A DNA stretch of 64,000 bases, from the NCBI GenBank assembly GCA_023418315.1, contig JAEZZY010000057.1, forward strand, positions 8,812-72,811. The letters run 5' to 3'. Position 1 is the stretch's first letter; each line of letters starts with the position of its first letter. A program made the position numbers and the translations under genes. Positions 49,108-57,696 of the stretch are shown piece after piece. This stretch comes from Bacteroidota bacterium (GTDB lineage Bacteria > Bacteroidota > Bacteroidia > Chitinophagales > Chitinophagaceae). The notes below the pieces were generated by a model. The model had not been told where the DNA came from. It saw only the letters and a list, made by a program, of their open reading frames with translations, and made no database searches.

Positions 49108-49281
49108 GGATAAATGTATGATGGAAAAATCAAAAATGCAATGCGAGTGAAAAATCAGAATCGTTTAATTTTATAATTCTCAGCGGGAGAAAAAGAAGAA
49201 AAAATATAGCCCGCAGATTTACGCTGAAATGTTTATAGCTTTCTGTCTGCGTTTATCTGATGTGCCACATAGGGAAATGCG

Positions 49282-50955
49282 TTATTGCTTAATCAGTTTC
49301 ACCGTTTGCACCTGTCCGGCTGTTTGGATTTTTAAAAAATACAAGCCGCTTTTCAAATAAGAAGGCATATCTATGGAGTAGCGGGTAGTGCCGGCTTTTG
49401 TAGGCATCGTTTGCCGCATCAGTATGTTACCGGTGAGGTCGTAAAGGCTTATGATGGCGGTTTCGTTTACTGTGCTATGCAGGGTAAGGGAGATGTTTCC
49501 GGAAAACGGGTTGGGGGTAATGGTGGCGAAGTTGGTTTGGAGCGCGTCTATTTCTCTTACATTCAGCAGTGTAGCAGCCATGCAAAAATCAGGAACGCCA
49601 TAGCCCAGTTGTGGTGTAGGGTTGTTATAGACATGTCCTGTTTGTTGCAGCATATTGCGGATTTCATAGGGGTGCTTTCCGGGATTTCCTTGCAGCAGGC
49701 AAGCTGCGAAGCCCGCTATAGAAGGTGTAGCCGTAGAGGTGCCGCTTACGTAGCCTACATCCATATTCCACCGCATCACTGCCGCGGGGTCGCCCATGCC
49801 GCATACATTCGGTTTTATTGTTCCTGATGCGTTGGGTCCTTGTCCGGTGCTGCCAGCCGGGAGTTTACTTGCATTTACGTTGCCTACAGTAAGGGCGCTG
49901 TCGGCATCACCGGGCGAAAGCAATCCGTTCCCGCCTTCATTTCCCGCAGAAAGTACCATCAATATTCCCTTTTTCATAGCCATATTGGATGCAATAGTCG
50001 CATTTACGGTTTTTCCGTCGAGCATAGGAGGGGTAATATCGGGGAAAGGGAGATTAAACGTATTGTAGCCCAGGGAAATGCTCATCACATCGGCACCTAT
50101 ACTGTCTGCCCGTTCGATACCGGCTATAAGATTATCGGTTTCTATGGGCTGTTCAAATGCTGCATCTTCGGTAATGTACAGGGCATAATCCGCCAGGGGG
50201 GCAGCGCCTACAAAATAATTGGGCAGATAGCCCGCCAGCACACTCAATACCTCCGTGCCATGAGCGGCAGAGCCAAAGATATAATTGGTGTCTCTTGCGA
50301 TGTTGTAATGGTCTATAATTCTTCCTGAATGATAAAGGCTGTCAAAAGCCGGCCCGAAATCCACATAATTAAACCCATTGTCCAATACGGCTATGAGCAT
50401 GTTTTCTCCTTTCCATCCTTTATCGTGCAGGCAATCTCCATTTACCATGCTCGTCTGATTCCAGGTAGCACCATAGTAAGCTGCACTGCCGGTAGTTTTT
50501 TGGACGATGGAAGGTGCGGGCATGTGTTCCTCGTTAAATTTATCCTCTATAGGGGATGAAGGTTTGTCATGAAGACCGGAGGGAAAATAACCGACCCATT
50601 CCACACCTGTTACAAAAGGCTTGGTACGCAGTGTCTGTATCGTTGTAGAATCTTCTACGAGCAGTACACAACTGTTCAGCCATCGGGAGGTGGTATGAAT
50701 GATGCCGGAGGTAGTCTGTTTTACACTATCCAGATAAGCGGGTGATACCGGCAAGTCGGAAGAGTCTATGGCAATATTGTATTTCGCTCTGCGGTCTAAT
50801 GATTTTTGAGAAAGAAAACTCAGCGGTTGATGAATGTCTGCCGTGCCTGTTTTGTCTTTGAAGCCAATGCGGAAAGCGAACTGTGCGGGCTGTGCTTGCG
50901 CCGTCAGCACCATCATCCATAACCCTATACAAACACACCCAATCCTTCTGCTCAT
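49282..50955 (-). CDS. Secreted subtilase (S8) with type IX sorting domain
   Basis: The 557-aa protein has a signal peptide (MSRRIGCVCIGLWMMVLTAQAQ), an N-terminal prodomain-like stretch with SFLSQKSLDRRAKY, and a subtilisin triad: Asp192 (IAVLDNGF), His232 (AHGTEV) and Ser407 (GTSTATP). It ends in a type A sorting domain (last 80 residues, FATITPNPFSGNISL.. to ..VKLIKQ). It would be exported by the type IX system as a protease. The lipoprotein gene 12 nt upstream is on the same strand, a likely operon. Confidence 0.92.
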   Translation of the reverse strand: MSRRIGCVCIGLWMMVLTAQAQPAQFAFRIGFKDKTGTADIHQPLSFLSQKSLDRRAKYNIAIDSSDLPVSPAYLDSVKQTTSGIIHTTSRWLNSCVLLVEDSTTIQTLRTKPFVTGVEWVGYFPSGLHDKPSSPIEDKFNEEHMPAPSIVQKTTGSAAYYGATWNQTSMVNGDCLHDKGWKGENMLIAVLDNGFNYVDFGPAFDSLYHSGRIIDHYNIARDTNYIFGSAAHGTEVLSVLAGYLPNYFVGAAPLADYALYITEDAAFEQPIETDNLIAGIERADSIGADVMSISLGYNTFNLPFPDITPPMLDGKTVNATIASNMAMKKGILMVLSAGNEGGNGLLSPGDADSALTVGNVNASKLPAGSTGQGPNASGTIKPNVCGMGDPAAVMRWNMDVGYVSGTSTATPSIAGFAACLLQGNPGKHPYEIRNMLQQTGHVYNNPTPQLGYGVPDFCMAATLLNVREIDALQTNFATITPNPFSGNISLTLHSTVNETAIISLYDLTGNILMRQTMPTKAGTTRYSIDMPSYLKSGLYFLKIQTAGQVQTVKLIKQ

Positions 50956-50967
50956 AGGTAAGGCTTT

Positions 50968-51711
50968 TTAGTTGTGATCCAGCGCTTTCATTACTACGCT
51001 GTAGCCCTGGCGGAAGGGAGTAGCCGTAGCGCCGGGCGTGTAGGTCCAGCGGGTTATTTCCCTATAAATCATTCCTACGCCTTGTGCATATACTTCTTTG
51101 GCGAATGTTTTTTCCGCATATTGGGTAGGTGCCAGTTCGGGGTTGCCGATGGTATCGTTCACCGCATTCACCGTTACGGTATTGTCAAAATAGGCAAAGC
51201 CATTGGAGTAAGGCTCAGAGAATTTATCATAGTAATAATTCCATCCGTTGAAATAAGCGATGTCTTCATCCAGGTCGGTACGCATCAATCTGTTTCCTTG
51301 CCAGGTGCCGCCATTGCTGATAGGGAAAATGAGCTTGACGAAGCGCATATTTTCTTCTACATATTCCAGAGTGGTTTCCGTAGGCGTTACATAAATGGCG
51401 CGGTGTGCCGTCCATGCGGCAGAGTCATTGGGGCGAATGCCAGTAGAAATACGATAAGACAGTCTGGATTGCTCATCCCGAAACGTATCGGAAATCACCC
51501 ATCGCATTTGAGAATGGTGCAATGTTCTCACGTCATATACATCATCCCAATAAATAGAATCCACATCAAAAATGATTTCCTTGCCTATATGAAGCGGGAA
51601 GTAATTCTTGCTGTAATCGCCCATGAAAAGGTCTTTCTTTTTGGTACAAGACGAAAACGCCAGCAAAGATGAAAATGCAATAAATAATGCGGGTAACAAT
51701 TTATTCTTCAT
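50968..51711 (-). CDS. Lipoprotein of unknown function
   Basis: From ATG 51711 the 247-aa protein has a lipoprotein signal (MKNKLLPALFIAFSSLLAFSSC, lipobox FSSC with Cys22). The mature part is beta-rich with no recognised domain: NYFPLHIGKEIIFDVDSIYWDD near the start, NGGTWQGNRLMRTDLDED in the middle and REITRWTYTPG near the end. Similar lipoproteins in Bacteroidota are uncharacterised. Only 12 nt separates it from the downstream protease gene, so the two are probably co-expressed. Confidence 0.8.
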   Translation of the reverse strand: MKNKLLPALFIAFSSLLAFSSCTKKKDLFMGDYSKNYFPLHIGKEIIFDVDSIYWDDVYDVRTLHHSQMRWVISDTFRDEQSRLSYRISTGIRPNDSAAWTAHRAIYVTPTETTLEYVEENMRFVKLIFPISNGGTWQGNRLMRTDLDEDIAYFNGWNYYYDKFSEPYSNGFAYFDNTVTVNAVNDTIGNPELAPTQYAEKTFAKEVYAQGVGMIYREITRWTYTPGATATPFRQGYSVVMKALDHN

Positions 51712-51856
51712 AGAAAACACCTAAAAGTAGTGGTGTAAATATAGTTAAAGAAACGAAAAACAATAGCATTTTATTACAAAGATGATGTTGCCTGCGTAGA
51801 TAAATTCAGGAAATTTGACAGCGGGATGAATTTTCTTCACCTTTAAAATCATTTTT

Positions 51857-52423
51857 ATGACCACGATCCCATATCTGAAAAGCGCCCGGCGACAATTTGA
51901 ATACTATAAACTACTGGGCGAAAAAGCAATAGCGCAGTTGTCCGATGAAGCGCTTTTTTATCAACCGAACGGAGAAAGCAATAGCATTGCCATTATCGTA
52001 AAACATCTTTGGGGCAATATGCTCAGTCGCTGGACTCATTTCCTTACCGAAGATGGCGAAAAACCCTGGCGCAAGCGGGATACAGAATTTGAACCGACTG
52101 TCAAAACCAGGGCAGAGCTTTTGAAAAAATGGGAGGAAGGATGGCAATGTTTGTTCGGCGCATTAGACAGCATCACCGATGAAAAGCTGGATACTATTAT
52201 CTATATCCGCAATGAAGGACATACCGTGCTGGAAGCTATAAACCGTCAGATTGCGCATTATGCCTATCATATAGGGCAAATTGTTTTTATAGCCAAGATG
52301 ATTAAAAACAAAGAGTGGAACAGTTTATCCATCCCCCGAAACAAATCCGGCGATTATAATGAGGATAAATTTTCGCAGGAAAAAGGAATCCGCCATTTTA
52401 CGGAAAGAGAAATGAAGAAGTAA
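51857..52423 (+). CDS. DUF1572 / DinB-superfamily protein
   Basis: This 188-aa protein is helical with SARRQFEYYKLLGEKAIAQLSDEALFYQPNGESNSIAIIVKHLWGNMLSRWTHFLTEDGEKPWRKRD at the N-terminus and a later HYAYHIGQIVFIAKMIK. The DUF1572 pattern of DinB-like four-helix proteins is clear, with His residues (KHLWGN, HYAYHIGQ) at metal sites. Function unknown; the superfamily includes thiol transferases. It is convergent with the HAD gene, 3 nt apart. Confidence 0.88.
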   Translation: MTTIPYLKSARRQFEYYKLLGEKAIAQLSDEALFYQPNGESNSIAIIVKHLWGNMLSRWTHFLTEDGEKPWRKRDTEFEPTVKTRAELLKKWEEGWQCLFGALDSITDEKLDTIIYIRNEGHTVLEAINRQIAHYAYHIGQIVFIAKMIKNKEWNSLSIPRNKSGDYNEDKFSQEKGIRHFTEREMKK

Positions 52424-52426
52424 GGC

Positions 52427-53083
52427 TTACCATGCACGCAGCATCTCCAGTTCAAAATCTTCCATACTGCTCAGCTTTGCATCTGCTATCGAAAACCGCG
52501 GATCATCAAAATGCAAAACATCCGGAATGGCGATGACCTTCATCCTCGCCGCTTTTCCGGCTATTACTCCGTTCACACTGTCTTCCAGCGCCACGCAGGC
52601 TATAGGCTTGCTGCCGAGCTGCTCCGCGCATTTTAAAAACACGGCGGGATGCGGTTTGCCCAGCGCCACTTCATCCGCAGAGGTAATACAATCAAAATAA
52701 TCCTGAATGCCGAAATGTGCTACAAGCGTATGAATCATGCGCGTGGGAGAAGAGGATGCCAGCCCTATTTTATAGCCGTTTTCTTTCAACAGCTCCAGCG
52801 CCTTTACCACTCCCGATAAGACCTTCCCTTTTTGCCGCGAGGCTTCAATGATGTCATCCAGTATTTCCTCGGCTACCCGGTCATGCGCTGCGCCTTGCCA
52901 GGGATATTTTATAGACCAGTACTCGGTTACTTCATAGATGCGCAGACCAGTGGTTTCCTTAAAACGGGCGGGTGTGATGGGTATTTTGTGCCGCTCTGCC
53001 ACGCGTAGCATGCTCTCGCCCCAAAGCGGCTCGGTATCCAGCAACAAGCCGTCCATGTCGAATATCGCGGTAGTAATGTTCAT
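52427..53083 (-). CDS. HAD-family sugar phosphatase (YniC/HxpB-like)
   Basis: The 218-aa protein begins with HAD motif I FDMDGLLLD (Asp9, Asp11), has LASSSPTRMIHTLV (motif II Ser) and motif III/IV residues in GKPHPAVFLKCAEQLG and VALEDSVNGVIAGKAARM. The cap domain follows motif I. This is closest to the beta-phosphoglucomutase/2-deoxyglucose-6-phosphate phosphatase branch (E. coli YniC). The exact substrate is unknown. A TACATTTG element lies immediately upstream. Confidence 0.88.
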   Translation of the reverse strand: MNITTAIFDMDGLLLDTEPLWGESMLRVAERHKIPITPARFKETTGLRIYEVTEYWSIKYPWQGAAHDRVAEEILDDIIEASRQKGKVLSGVVKALELLKENGYKIGLASSSPTRMIHTLVAHFGIQDYFDCITSADEVALGKPHPAVFLKCAEQLGSKPIACVALEDSVNGVIAGKAARMKVIAIPDVLHFDDPRFSIADAKLSSMEDFELEMLRAW

Positions 53084-53091
53084 GTATGCCG

Positions 53092-53099
53092 CAAATGTA
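53092..53099 (-). promoter_or_regulatory. -7 element TACATTTG for the HAD gene
   Basis: A perfect TAnnTTTG on the minus strand, 8 nt before ATG 53083, implying a near-leaderless message. Confidence 0.5.
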
Positions 53100-53334
53100 G
53101 AAAACCATAGGGGATTGATTATTTAGAAAAATAAAACGCTATACACTTCTTAGGCAAACTCATATAACTGTTGAGGGTGTAAAATATGACGGTAAGCTGA
53201 TAAAAAACTGATTTCTAATTTTTAATTTGTGCCACAACAAGTAAGCCCAATTTAATACGGTTTGTTCGTTGTTGGCATAGCCTTAAGTTTAGTAACTAAT
53301 CAAATAATAGTTATATTAAAATAAAAAAACCAAC

Positions 53335-53342
53335 TAAGTTTG
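53335..53342 (+). promoter_or_regulatory. -7 element TAAGTTTG for the 53369-55531 gene
   Basis: A perfect TAnnTTTG match 26 nt before ATG 53369 in AT-rich DNA. No TTTG is seen at -33. Confidence 0.5.
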
Positions 53343-53368
53343 TTATTTTTAGTGTCTGTAAAAATTGT

Positions 53369-55531
53369 ATGAAATATATTTTAGGTAAGCTAATCTTATT
53401 AGCTATTTTTATGTTTAATATAAATGGTCTGAATGCGCAGATTACGGTTACTGACAACCAGACTGCTCAACAGCTTATTAATAAATTGGTAGGAGCGAAT
53501 GTAGCCATATTTAATCCTGTGCTTACCTGCCCTCAACAACATAACGGAACATTTGAGGCACTGAATACCAACCTTGGTTTAGGAGGCGGGATTGTTTTAT
53601 CTACAGGAACAGTAAGTACTATAGGCGGCAATGCGGGAGTAGGTGTGGGACAAGATGAGATGACCGGCGGTGATCCCGATTTAAGTAATTTAATCAACGA
53701 AGTAGTTACAAACGATGCCTGTGTTTTGGAGTTTGATTTTATACCAGATATAGACACTACTGCCGTACTTAGCTTTTCCTATGTATTTGCCTCCGAAGAA
53801 TACAATGAATACGTATGCACAGGTTTCAACGATGTTTTTGGCTTTTTAATTACCGGCGCTCCTACCTACAACAACACAAATATTGCCTTAGTTCCCAATA
53901 CCAACATAGCAGTAGCCATTAACAGTATCAACAATGGTACACCGGGTTCTGCCGGCGGCAATATCGCAAACTGTAATGCCATGGGACCAGGGTCGCCTTT
54001 TCCTGCTTATTATGTGGATAATGAAGCCCTAAATGGTCAGGATATTGCATTCGATGGGTTTACGACTGTTCTACAGGCTACAGCGGTAGTAGAGCCTTGT
54101 AGTACTTATCACATGAAATTAGGTGTAGCCAATGCGGGAGATCATGGCTTGCAATCCGCCGTATTCCTGCTCGAAAACAGCTTCAGCGTAGATTCCGTAC
54201 AGATTAACCTTGCCGATATTATCAAAACCGACAGCGGTTACATAGCCGAAGGCTGTAGCGATGCTAAGATGACCATCGTCAGAGATACGACTTCCAACTC
54301 TAAGAAAAAGCTATGCTTCGACTATGGCGGAAGCGCTACCTATGGTGTGGATTATAATCCCCTTCCCTATACAATAATGATCCAGCCGAAACAATATGAA
54401 ACGACTATCCCCATCATCCCCACACAAGATTTTACACCGGAGCTACCCTATGAAACCATCATGATCAGGAGGCTGAATTGCTGTACACTAACTCCGGTTG
54501 ATAGCGTGGAATTGCGGATTTACGATTCACTTCAGATAACCTTACACAACCGCGATACCGGCCTCTGTGGCGGCGACCGCATCATCCTGCACGCCAGTGG
54601 CGATGGGGATATTAACTATGAATGGTCTCCCGCCAATTTAGTAGAAAATCCTACCGACAGTTTTACCTATGGAAGCGCCGATAAGACTACTACCTTTACC
54701 GTCAAGGCTTCTTTCATGAGCTGCCCCAATGCGTATAAAGCCTTTACCGCCACCGTAGAACCTACTCCCAAAGTCCGCATCCTGAATGAAGAACGATCGC
54801 TTTGCCTCGGTGAACCGTTGAAACTGGAGCTGGAGGTGCAGCCGGATGATTTTGAAGGCTATAATTATCTATGGTTTCCCCCAACGGGACTAAGCGATCC
54901 TTATCTGAAAGAACCTGATTTTTTTGTTACCGAAACGGGATGGTATAGCTATAGGGTAACGGTACAGACGGAAAAACTGGGCTGCACCGGTTCAGACACG
55001 ATTAGCCTCAACGTAAAAGCCGCTGCCCACCTTACGGATGTTACCTCCGATTTCACCCTCAAATACGGCGACCAGATGCAGCTTCACGCTGCCGGCGTAC
55101 CTTTTTACACCTGGTTCCCCGATCGTTTTCTGGATTATCCCAACACGCCTGCACCTACTGCAAAAGGCTTGGAGCCCACTGTTTTTACCGTGATCGGGAT
55201 GAATGAATACGGCTGTAAAGACACGGCTTATGTGAAGATGGATATAGACTATACCATGCACGAAATTTTGCCGACGGCTTTCTCTCCCAACGGCGATGGC
55301 AGAAATGATCTTTTCAGCTTGAAGAACATGAATTTTCAGCGTCTTATCGAGTTCAGAGTGTTCAACCGATGGGGGCAGGAGGTTTATAGCACTACCGATC
55401 ACAAACAAGGATGGGATGGGACCTACAAAGGCATTCCTCAGGAAAGCGGTGTTTACAGCTACCTTATCCGGGTAGTTATCCCCGATGGCAAGCAACGGGT
55501 CTATAAAGGCGATGTTACATTGCTGCGATAG
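53369..55531 (+). CDS. Secreted choice-of-anchor L protein with type B (CHU_C) sorting domain
   Basis: The 720-aa protein has a signal peptide (to LNAQ, about residue 24). A choice-of-anchor L domain follows (about 30-270: QTAQQLINKLVGANVAIFNPVL.., then ..LGGGIVLSTGTVSTIGG..), then Ig-like or PKD-like regions with paired Cys. It ends in a gliding-motility-associated C-terminal domain (last 90 residues, AFSPNGDGRNDLF, then FRVFNRWGQEVYST.. and WDGTYKG). This end directs secretion by the type IX system and attachment to the surface. Likely an adhesin. It is convergent with the 55540 gene, 8 nt apart. Confidence 0.9.
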   Translation: MKYILGKLILLAIFMFNINGLNAQITVTDNQTAQQLINKLVGANVAIFNPVLTCPQQHNGTFEALNTNLGLGGGIVLSTGTVSTIGGNAGVGVGQDEMTGGDPDLSNLINEVVTNDACVLEFDFIPDIDTTAVLSFSYVFASEEYNEYVCTGFNDVFGFLITGAPTYNNTNIALVPNTNIAVAINSINNGTPGSAGGNIANCNAMGPGSPFPAYYVDNEALNGQDIAFDGFTTVLQATAVVEPCSTYHMKLGVANAGDHGLQSAVFLLENSFSVDSVQINLADIIKTDSGYIAEGCSDAKMTIVRDTTSNSKKKLCFDYGGSATYGVDYNPLPYTIMIQPKQYETTIPIIPTQDFTPELPYETIMIRRLNCCTLTPVDSVELRIYDSLQITLHNRDTGLCGGDRIILHASGDGDINYEWSPANLVENPTDSFTYGSADKTTTFTVKASFMSCPNAYKAFTATVEPTPKVRILNEERSLCLGEPLKLELEVQPDDFEGYNYLWFPPTGLSDPYLKEPDFFVTETGWYSYRVTVQTEKLGCTGSDTISLNVKAAAHLTDVTSDFTLKYGDQMQLHAAGVPFYTWFPDRFLDYPNTPAPTAKGLEPTVFTVIGMNEYGCKDTAYVKMDIDYTMHEILPTAFSPNGDGRNDLFSLKNMNFQRLIEFRVFNRWGQEVYSTTDHKQGWDGTYKGIPQESGVYSYLIRVVIPDGKQRVYKGDVTLLR

Positions 55532-55539
55532 AAAAGAAA

Positions 55540-56382
55540 TTATTGCTTCACAAAAGACAAACTCTTGCGGAGCCCCTCATGCCTTATCTCCAGGAAATAC
55601 ATTCCCTTGTGCAATTCCGTTACCTCAAGCATCCGGTTGGTTTTTCCGGAAGGCAGGTTCCTAGTTTCGGAAAAAATTTTTTGTCCGCTTAGGTTATAAA
55701 TGGTGAAGGAATAGGTTCCGCTTTGTTTGGTATCCAACGTTACCATTGCTTGGTCTTGCACCGGATTAGGATATAAAGCTGTGGATGCCACGGCATCTAG
55801 TCCGGCTACCGAGGTAACGCTTTCCTGCAAAGTAATTGACGTGTTTTTATCAATATCGCCATTGATGGTATGGTCGCCATTGGAAGCCAGCATCGTGCAG
55901 TAGAAGGTGATGTTACCTGCCCCTACCGATGGCGCTTTCCATAGAAAATATACCTCACCGTTCTTCACGGAAGGGATGGGTGCGCTGTGCTCTATATATT
56001 CATAGGGCGGAATGACCGCCTTTTTAAGGCTGTTGCCAATCAGGGTAAATTGTCCATCATTTAAGGTGCCTGCAGTAAACTGAAGCCCGTATCCGGAAAA
56101 TACATTTCCCCCGCTATGGGTTCCTTTCAGAGTTATTTTATAATAGCCTTCCGGCACATAGGTATTCACCACATTACCGTTGGCGGCATCGGTAACGATA
56201 ATGCTAAGGCTGAGATCATTCGTACCCGTGCTGAAATGACAACCTACAGTGCTACAACTGCCGGTGCTGCCGTTAGCACCGGTGCGGTCGCCCGCACCTG
56301 CGGTATAAACACCATTTTCAAAACTACTGAACAATATACCTCCAAATGCCAAGCTCAATCCTGTAAGTATGATTTTTTTCAT
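55540..56382 (-). CDS. Secreted choice-of-anchor V protein with type A sorting domain
   Basis: The 280-aa protein has a signal peptide (MKKIILTGLSLAFGGILFSSF), a choice-of-anchor V-like domain with TGANGSTGSCSTVGCHFSTG (about 34-53, Cys pair with CHF) and a beta-rich body with VFSGYGLQF. It ends in a type A sorting domain (last 75 residues, VASTALYPNPVQDQAMVTL.. to ..KSLSFVKQ). The CxxxxCH pattern resembles a haem- or metal-site motif, but only one is present. Likely surface-exposed; function unknown. Confidence 0.85.
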   Translation of the reverse strand: MKKIILTGLSLAFGGILFSSFENGVYTAGAGDRTGANGSTGSCSTVGCHFSTGTNDLSLSIIVTDAANGNVVNTYVPEGYYKITLKGTHSGGNVFSGYGLQFTAGTLNDGQFTLIGNSLKKAVIPPYEYIEHSAPIPSVKNGEVYFLWKAPSVGAGNITFYCTMLASNGDHTINGDIDKNTSITLQESVTSVAGLDAVASTALYPNPVQDQAMVTLDTKQSGTYSFTIYNLSGQKIFSETRNLPSGKTNRMLEVTELHKGMYFLEIRHEGLRKSLSFVKQ

Positions 56383-56433
56383 AATTCCGGTTTATGCAAA
56401 AATAACGATTAGGACTTGTTTTTTATTGCTGCT

Positions 56434-56441
56434 TATCTTTG
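56434..56441 (+). promoter_or_regulatory. -7 element TATCTTTG for trmB
   Basis: A perfect TAnnTTTG ends 3 nt before ATG 56445. The trmB message would be leaderless unless another promoter is used. Confidence 0.55.
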
Positions 56442-56444
56442 CCT

Positions 56445-57140
56445 ATGGGTCAGAAAAAACTAGTACGGTTCGAAGCGCTCAAGTCCTTTCCAAATGTATT
56501 GCAACATCCTGAAAACATGCAGGGTGCATGGAAGGATTATTTTAAAAATGACAACCCTATTACAATAGAGCTTGCCTGTGGCAAAGGCGAATATAGCGTA
56601 AACCTCGGTCGCCAGCATAAAAATCGAAATTTTATAGGCGTGGATATAAAAGGCAACCGCATCTATATAGGCGCTAAAACCGCTTTGGCAGAAGGACTGG
56701 ACAATGTGGCTTTTTTGCGGGCGCAGATACAGCAGCTTACCCGTTTTTTCGGAAAAGATGAAGTAGCCGAAATCTGGATCATCTTCCCCGACCCTTTCCT
56801 GCGGGAATCCAAAGCCAAAAATCGCCTTACCCATGCACGGTTTTTAAAAGAATATCAGCAGGTGTTGAAAAAAAACGGTATCATTCACCTAAAAACCGAC
56901 TCGAAAGAACTCTATGAATTTACCTTAGAAAGCATTGGCGAGCAGCATTGCCCTATTCATGAAAACATCATAGACATTTACGGAAAAGGAAAAGCTACGG
57001 GCGCCTTAGCCATTCAAACCTTCTACGAAAAAATGCACCTTGCCGAAGGCAGAACCATTTATTATCTTTCCTTCTCCTTGCCGGACACGCCCATCAGCCT
57101 ACCGGAAAAAAAGAAAAAACATGCCGATACAGAAGGATGA
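56445..57140 (+). CDS. trmB: tRNA (guanine-N7-)-methyltransferase
   Basis: From ATG 56445 the 231-aa Rossmann methyltransferase has IELACGKGEYSVNLG (AdoMet site, about 44-58), FIGVDIKGNRIYIGA and IWIIFPDPFLRESKAKNRLTHARFL, the TrmB signature PDP-x-K-RH in variant form. It methylates G46 in the variable loop of tRNAs. A TTG 6 nt upstream is in frame but lies on the -7 element. Its 3' end overlaps the DUF5522 gene by 20 nt. Confidence 0.93.
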   Translation: MGQKKLVRFEALKSFPNVLQHPENMQGAWKDYFKNDNPITIELACGKGEYSVNLGRQHKNRNFIGVDIKGNRIYIGAKTALAEGLDNVAFLRAQIQQLTRFFGKDEVAEIWIIFPDPFLRESKAKNRLTHARFLKEYQQVLKKNGIIHLKTDSKELYEFTLESIGEQHCPIHENIIDIYGKGKATGALAIQTFYEKMHLAEGRTIYYLSFSLPDTPISLPEKKKKHADTEG

Positions 57141-57327
57141 AGACGATGATCTGAGTTATTATTTCAACAACGACGGCTTCGTGGTTTTTACTGCCGATTA
57201 CCTTTTGAAGCGCGGCTATTGCTGTGGCAACGGTTGCAAACATTGTCCCTATGATTATAAAAATGTACCGGAGCCTAAGCGCAGTATGCTGTTAGAAAAA
57301 CGAAAGCAAGATGAAAAGAACGGATAG
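57121..57327 (+). CDS. DUF5522 small Cys-rich protein
   Basis: This 68-aa protein (ATG 57121) has FVVFTADYLLKRGYCCGNGCKHCPYDYKNVPEP, with CCxxxCxxC, the DUF5522 signature of a likely zinc or iron-sulfur knuckle. The family is small and uncharacterised. It overlaps trmB by 20 nt and the alkyltransferase-like gene by 17 nt, so the three are probably translated together. A longer frame from 57040 lies within trmB and is not preferred. Confidence 0.82.
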   Translation: MPIQKDEDDDLSYYFNNDGFVVFTADYLLKRGYCCGNGCKHCPYDYKNVPEPKRSMLLEKRKQDEKNG

Positions 57328-57658
57328 CAAAGAAGATATTTACGCGTTCATCTATGAAGTAGTGCGGAAAATACCTAAAGGACGCGTATCCACCTACGGA
57401 GCCATTGCCGAGGCGGTGGGCTTGACATCCGGCGCGCGGCTTGTGGGCTATGCTATGAATCATTGTAAAAATGTGAAACCCAAAGTGCCGGCGCATAGGG
57501 TGGTCAATAGCGCGGGGCTGCTCACAGGAAAGCACCATTTTGCCACCCCTACCCTCATGCAGGAATTACTGGAAAAAGAAGGCGTAATAGTGAAGGACGA
57601 AAAAGTAGCAGAGTTTGAAAAAAAATTTTGGCGTCCGCTGAAAGAAATGGAAATTTAA
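57311..57658 (+). CDS. Alkyltransferase-like (ATL) DNA-repair protein
   Basis: The 115-aa protein has the MGMT C-terminal fold: VVRKIPKGRVSTYGAIAEAVG, then RLVGYAMN and PAHRVV at 60-65, with GLLTGK after it. Ala61 stands where active methyltransferases have the acceptor Cys (PCHRV). Such ATL proteins bind O6-alkylguanine without repairing it and hand the lesion to nucleotide-excision repair. It overlaps the DUF5522 gene by 17 nt, and the LD-transpeptidase gene begins 38 nt downstream. Confidence 0.9.
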   Translation: MKRTDSKEDIYAFIYEVVRKIPKGRVSTYGAIAEAVGLTSGARLVGYAMNHCKNVKPKVPAHRVVNSAGLLTGKHHFATPTLMQELLEKEGVIVKDEKVAEFEKKFWRPLKEMEI

Positions 57659-57696
57659 GGAGTGATCCGTGTTGGAAAGACCGCTTATAGCTCATT

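Noticed and set aside
57040..57120. Longer start for the DUF5522 protein
   Set aside because: The extra 27 residues lie inside trmB in another frame and do not resemble the family N-terminus, while ATG 57121 gives the normal length.
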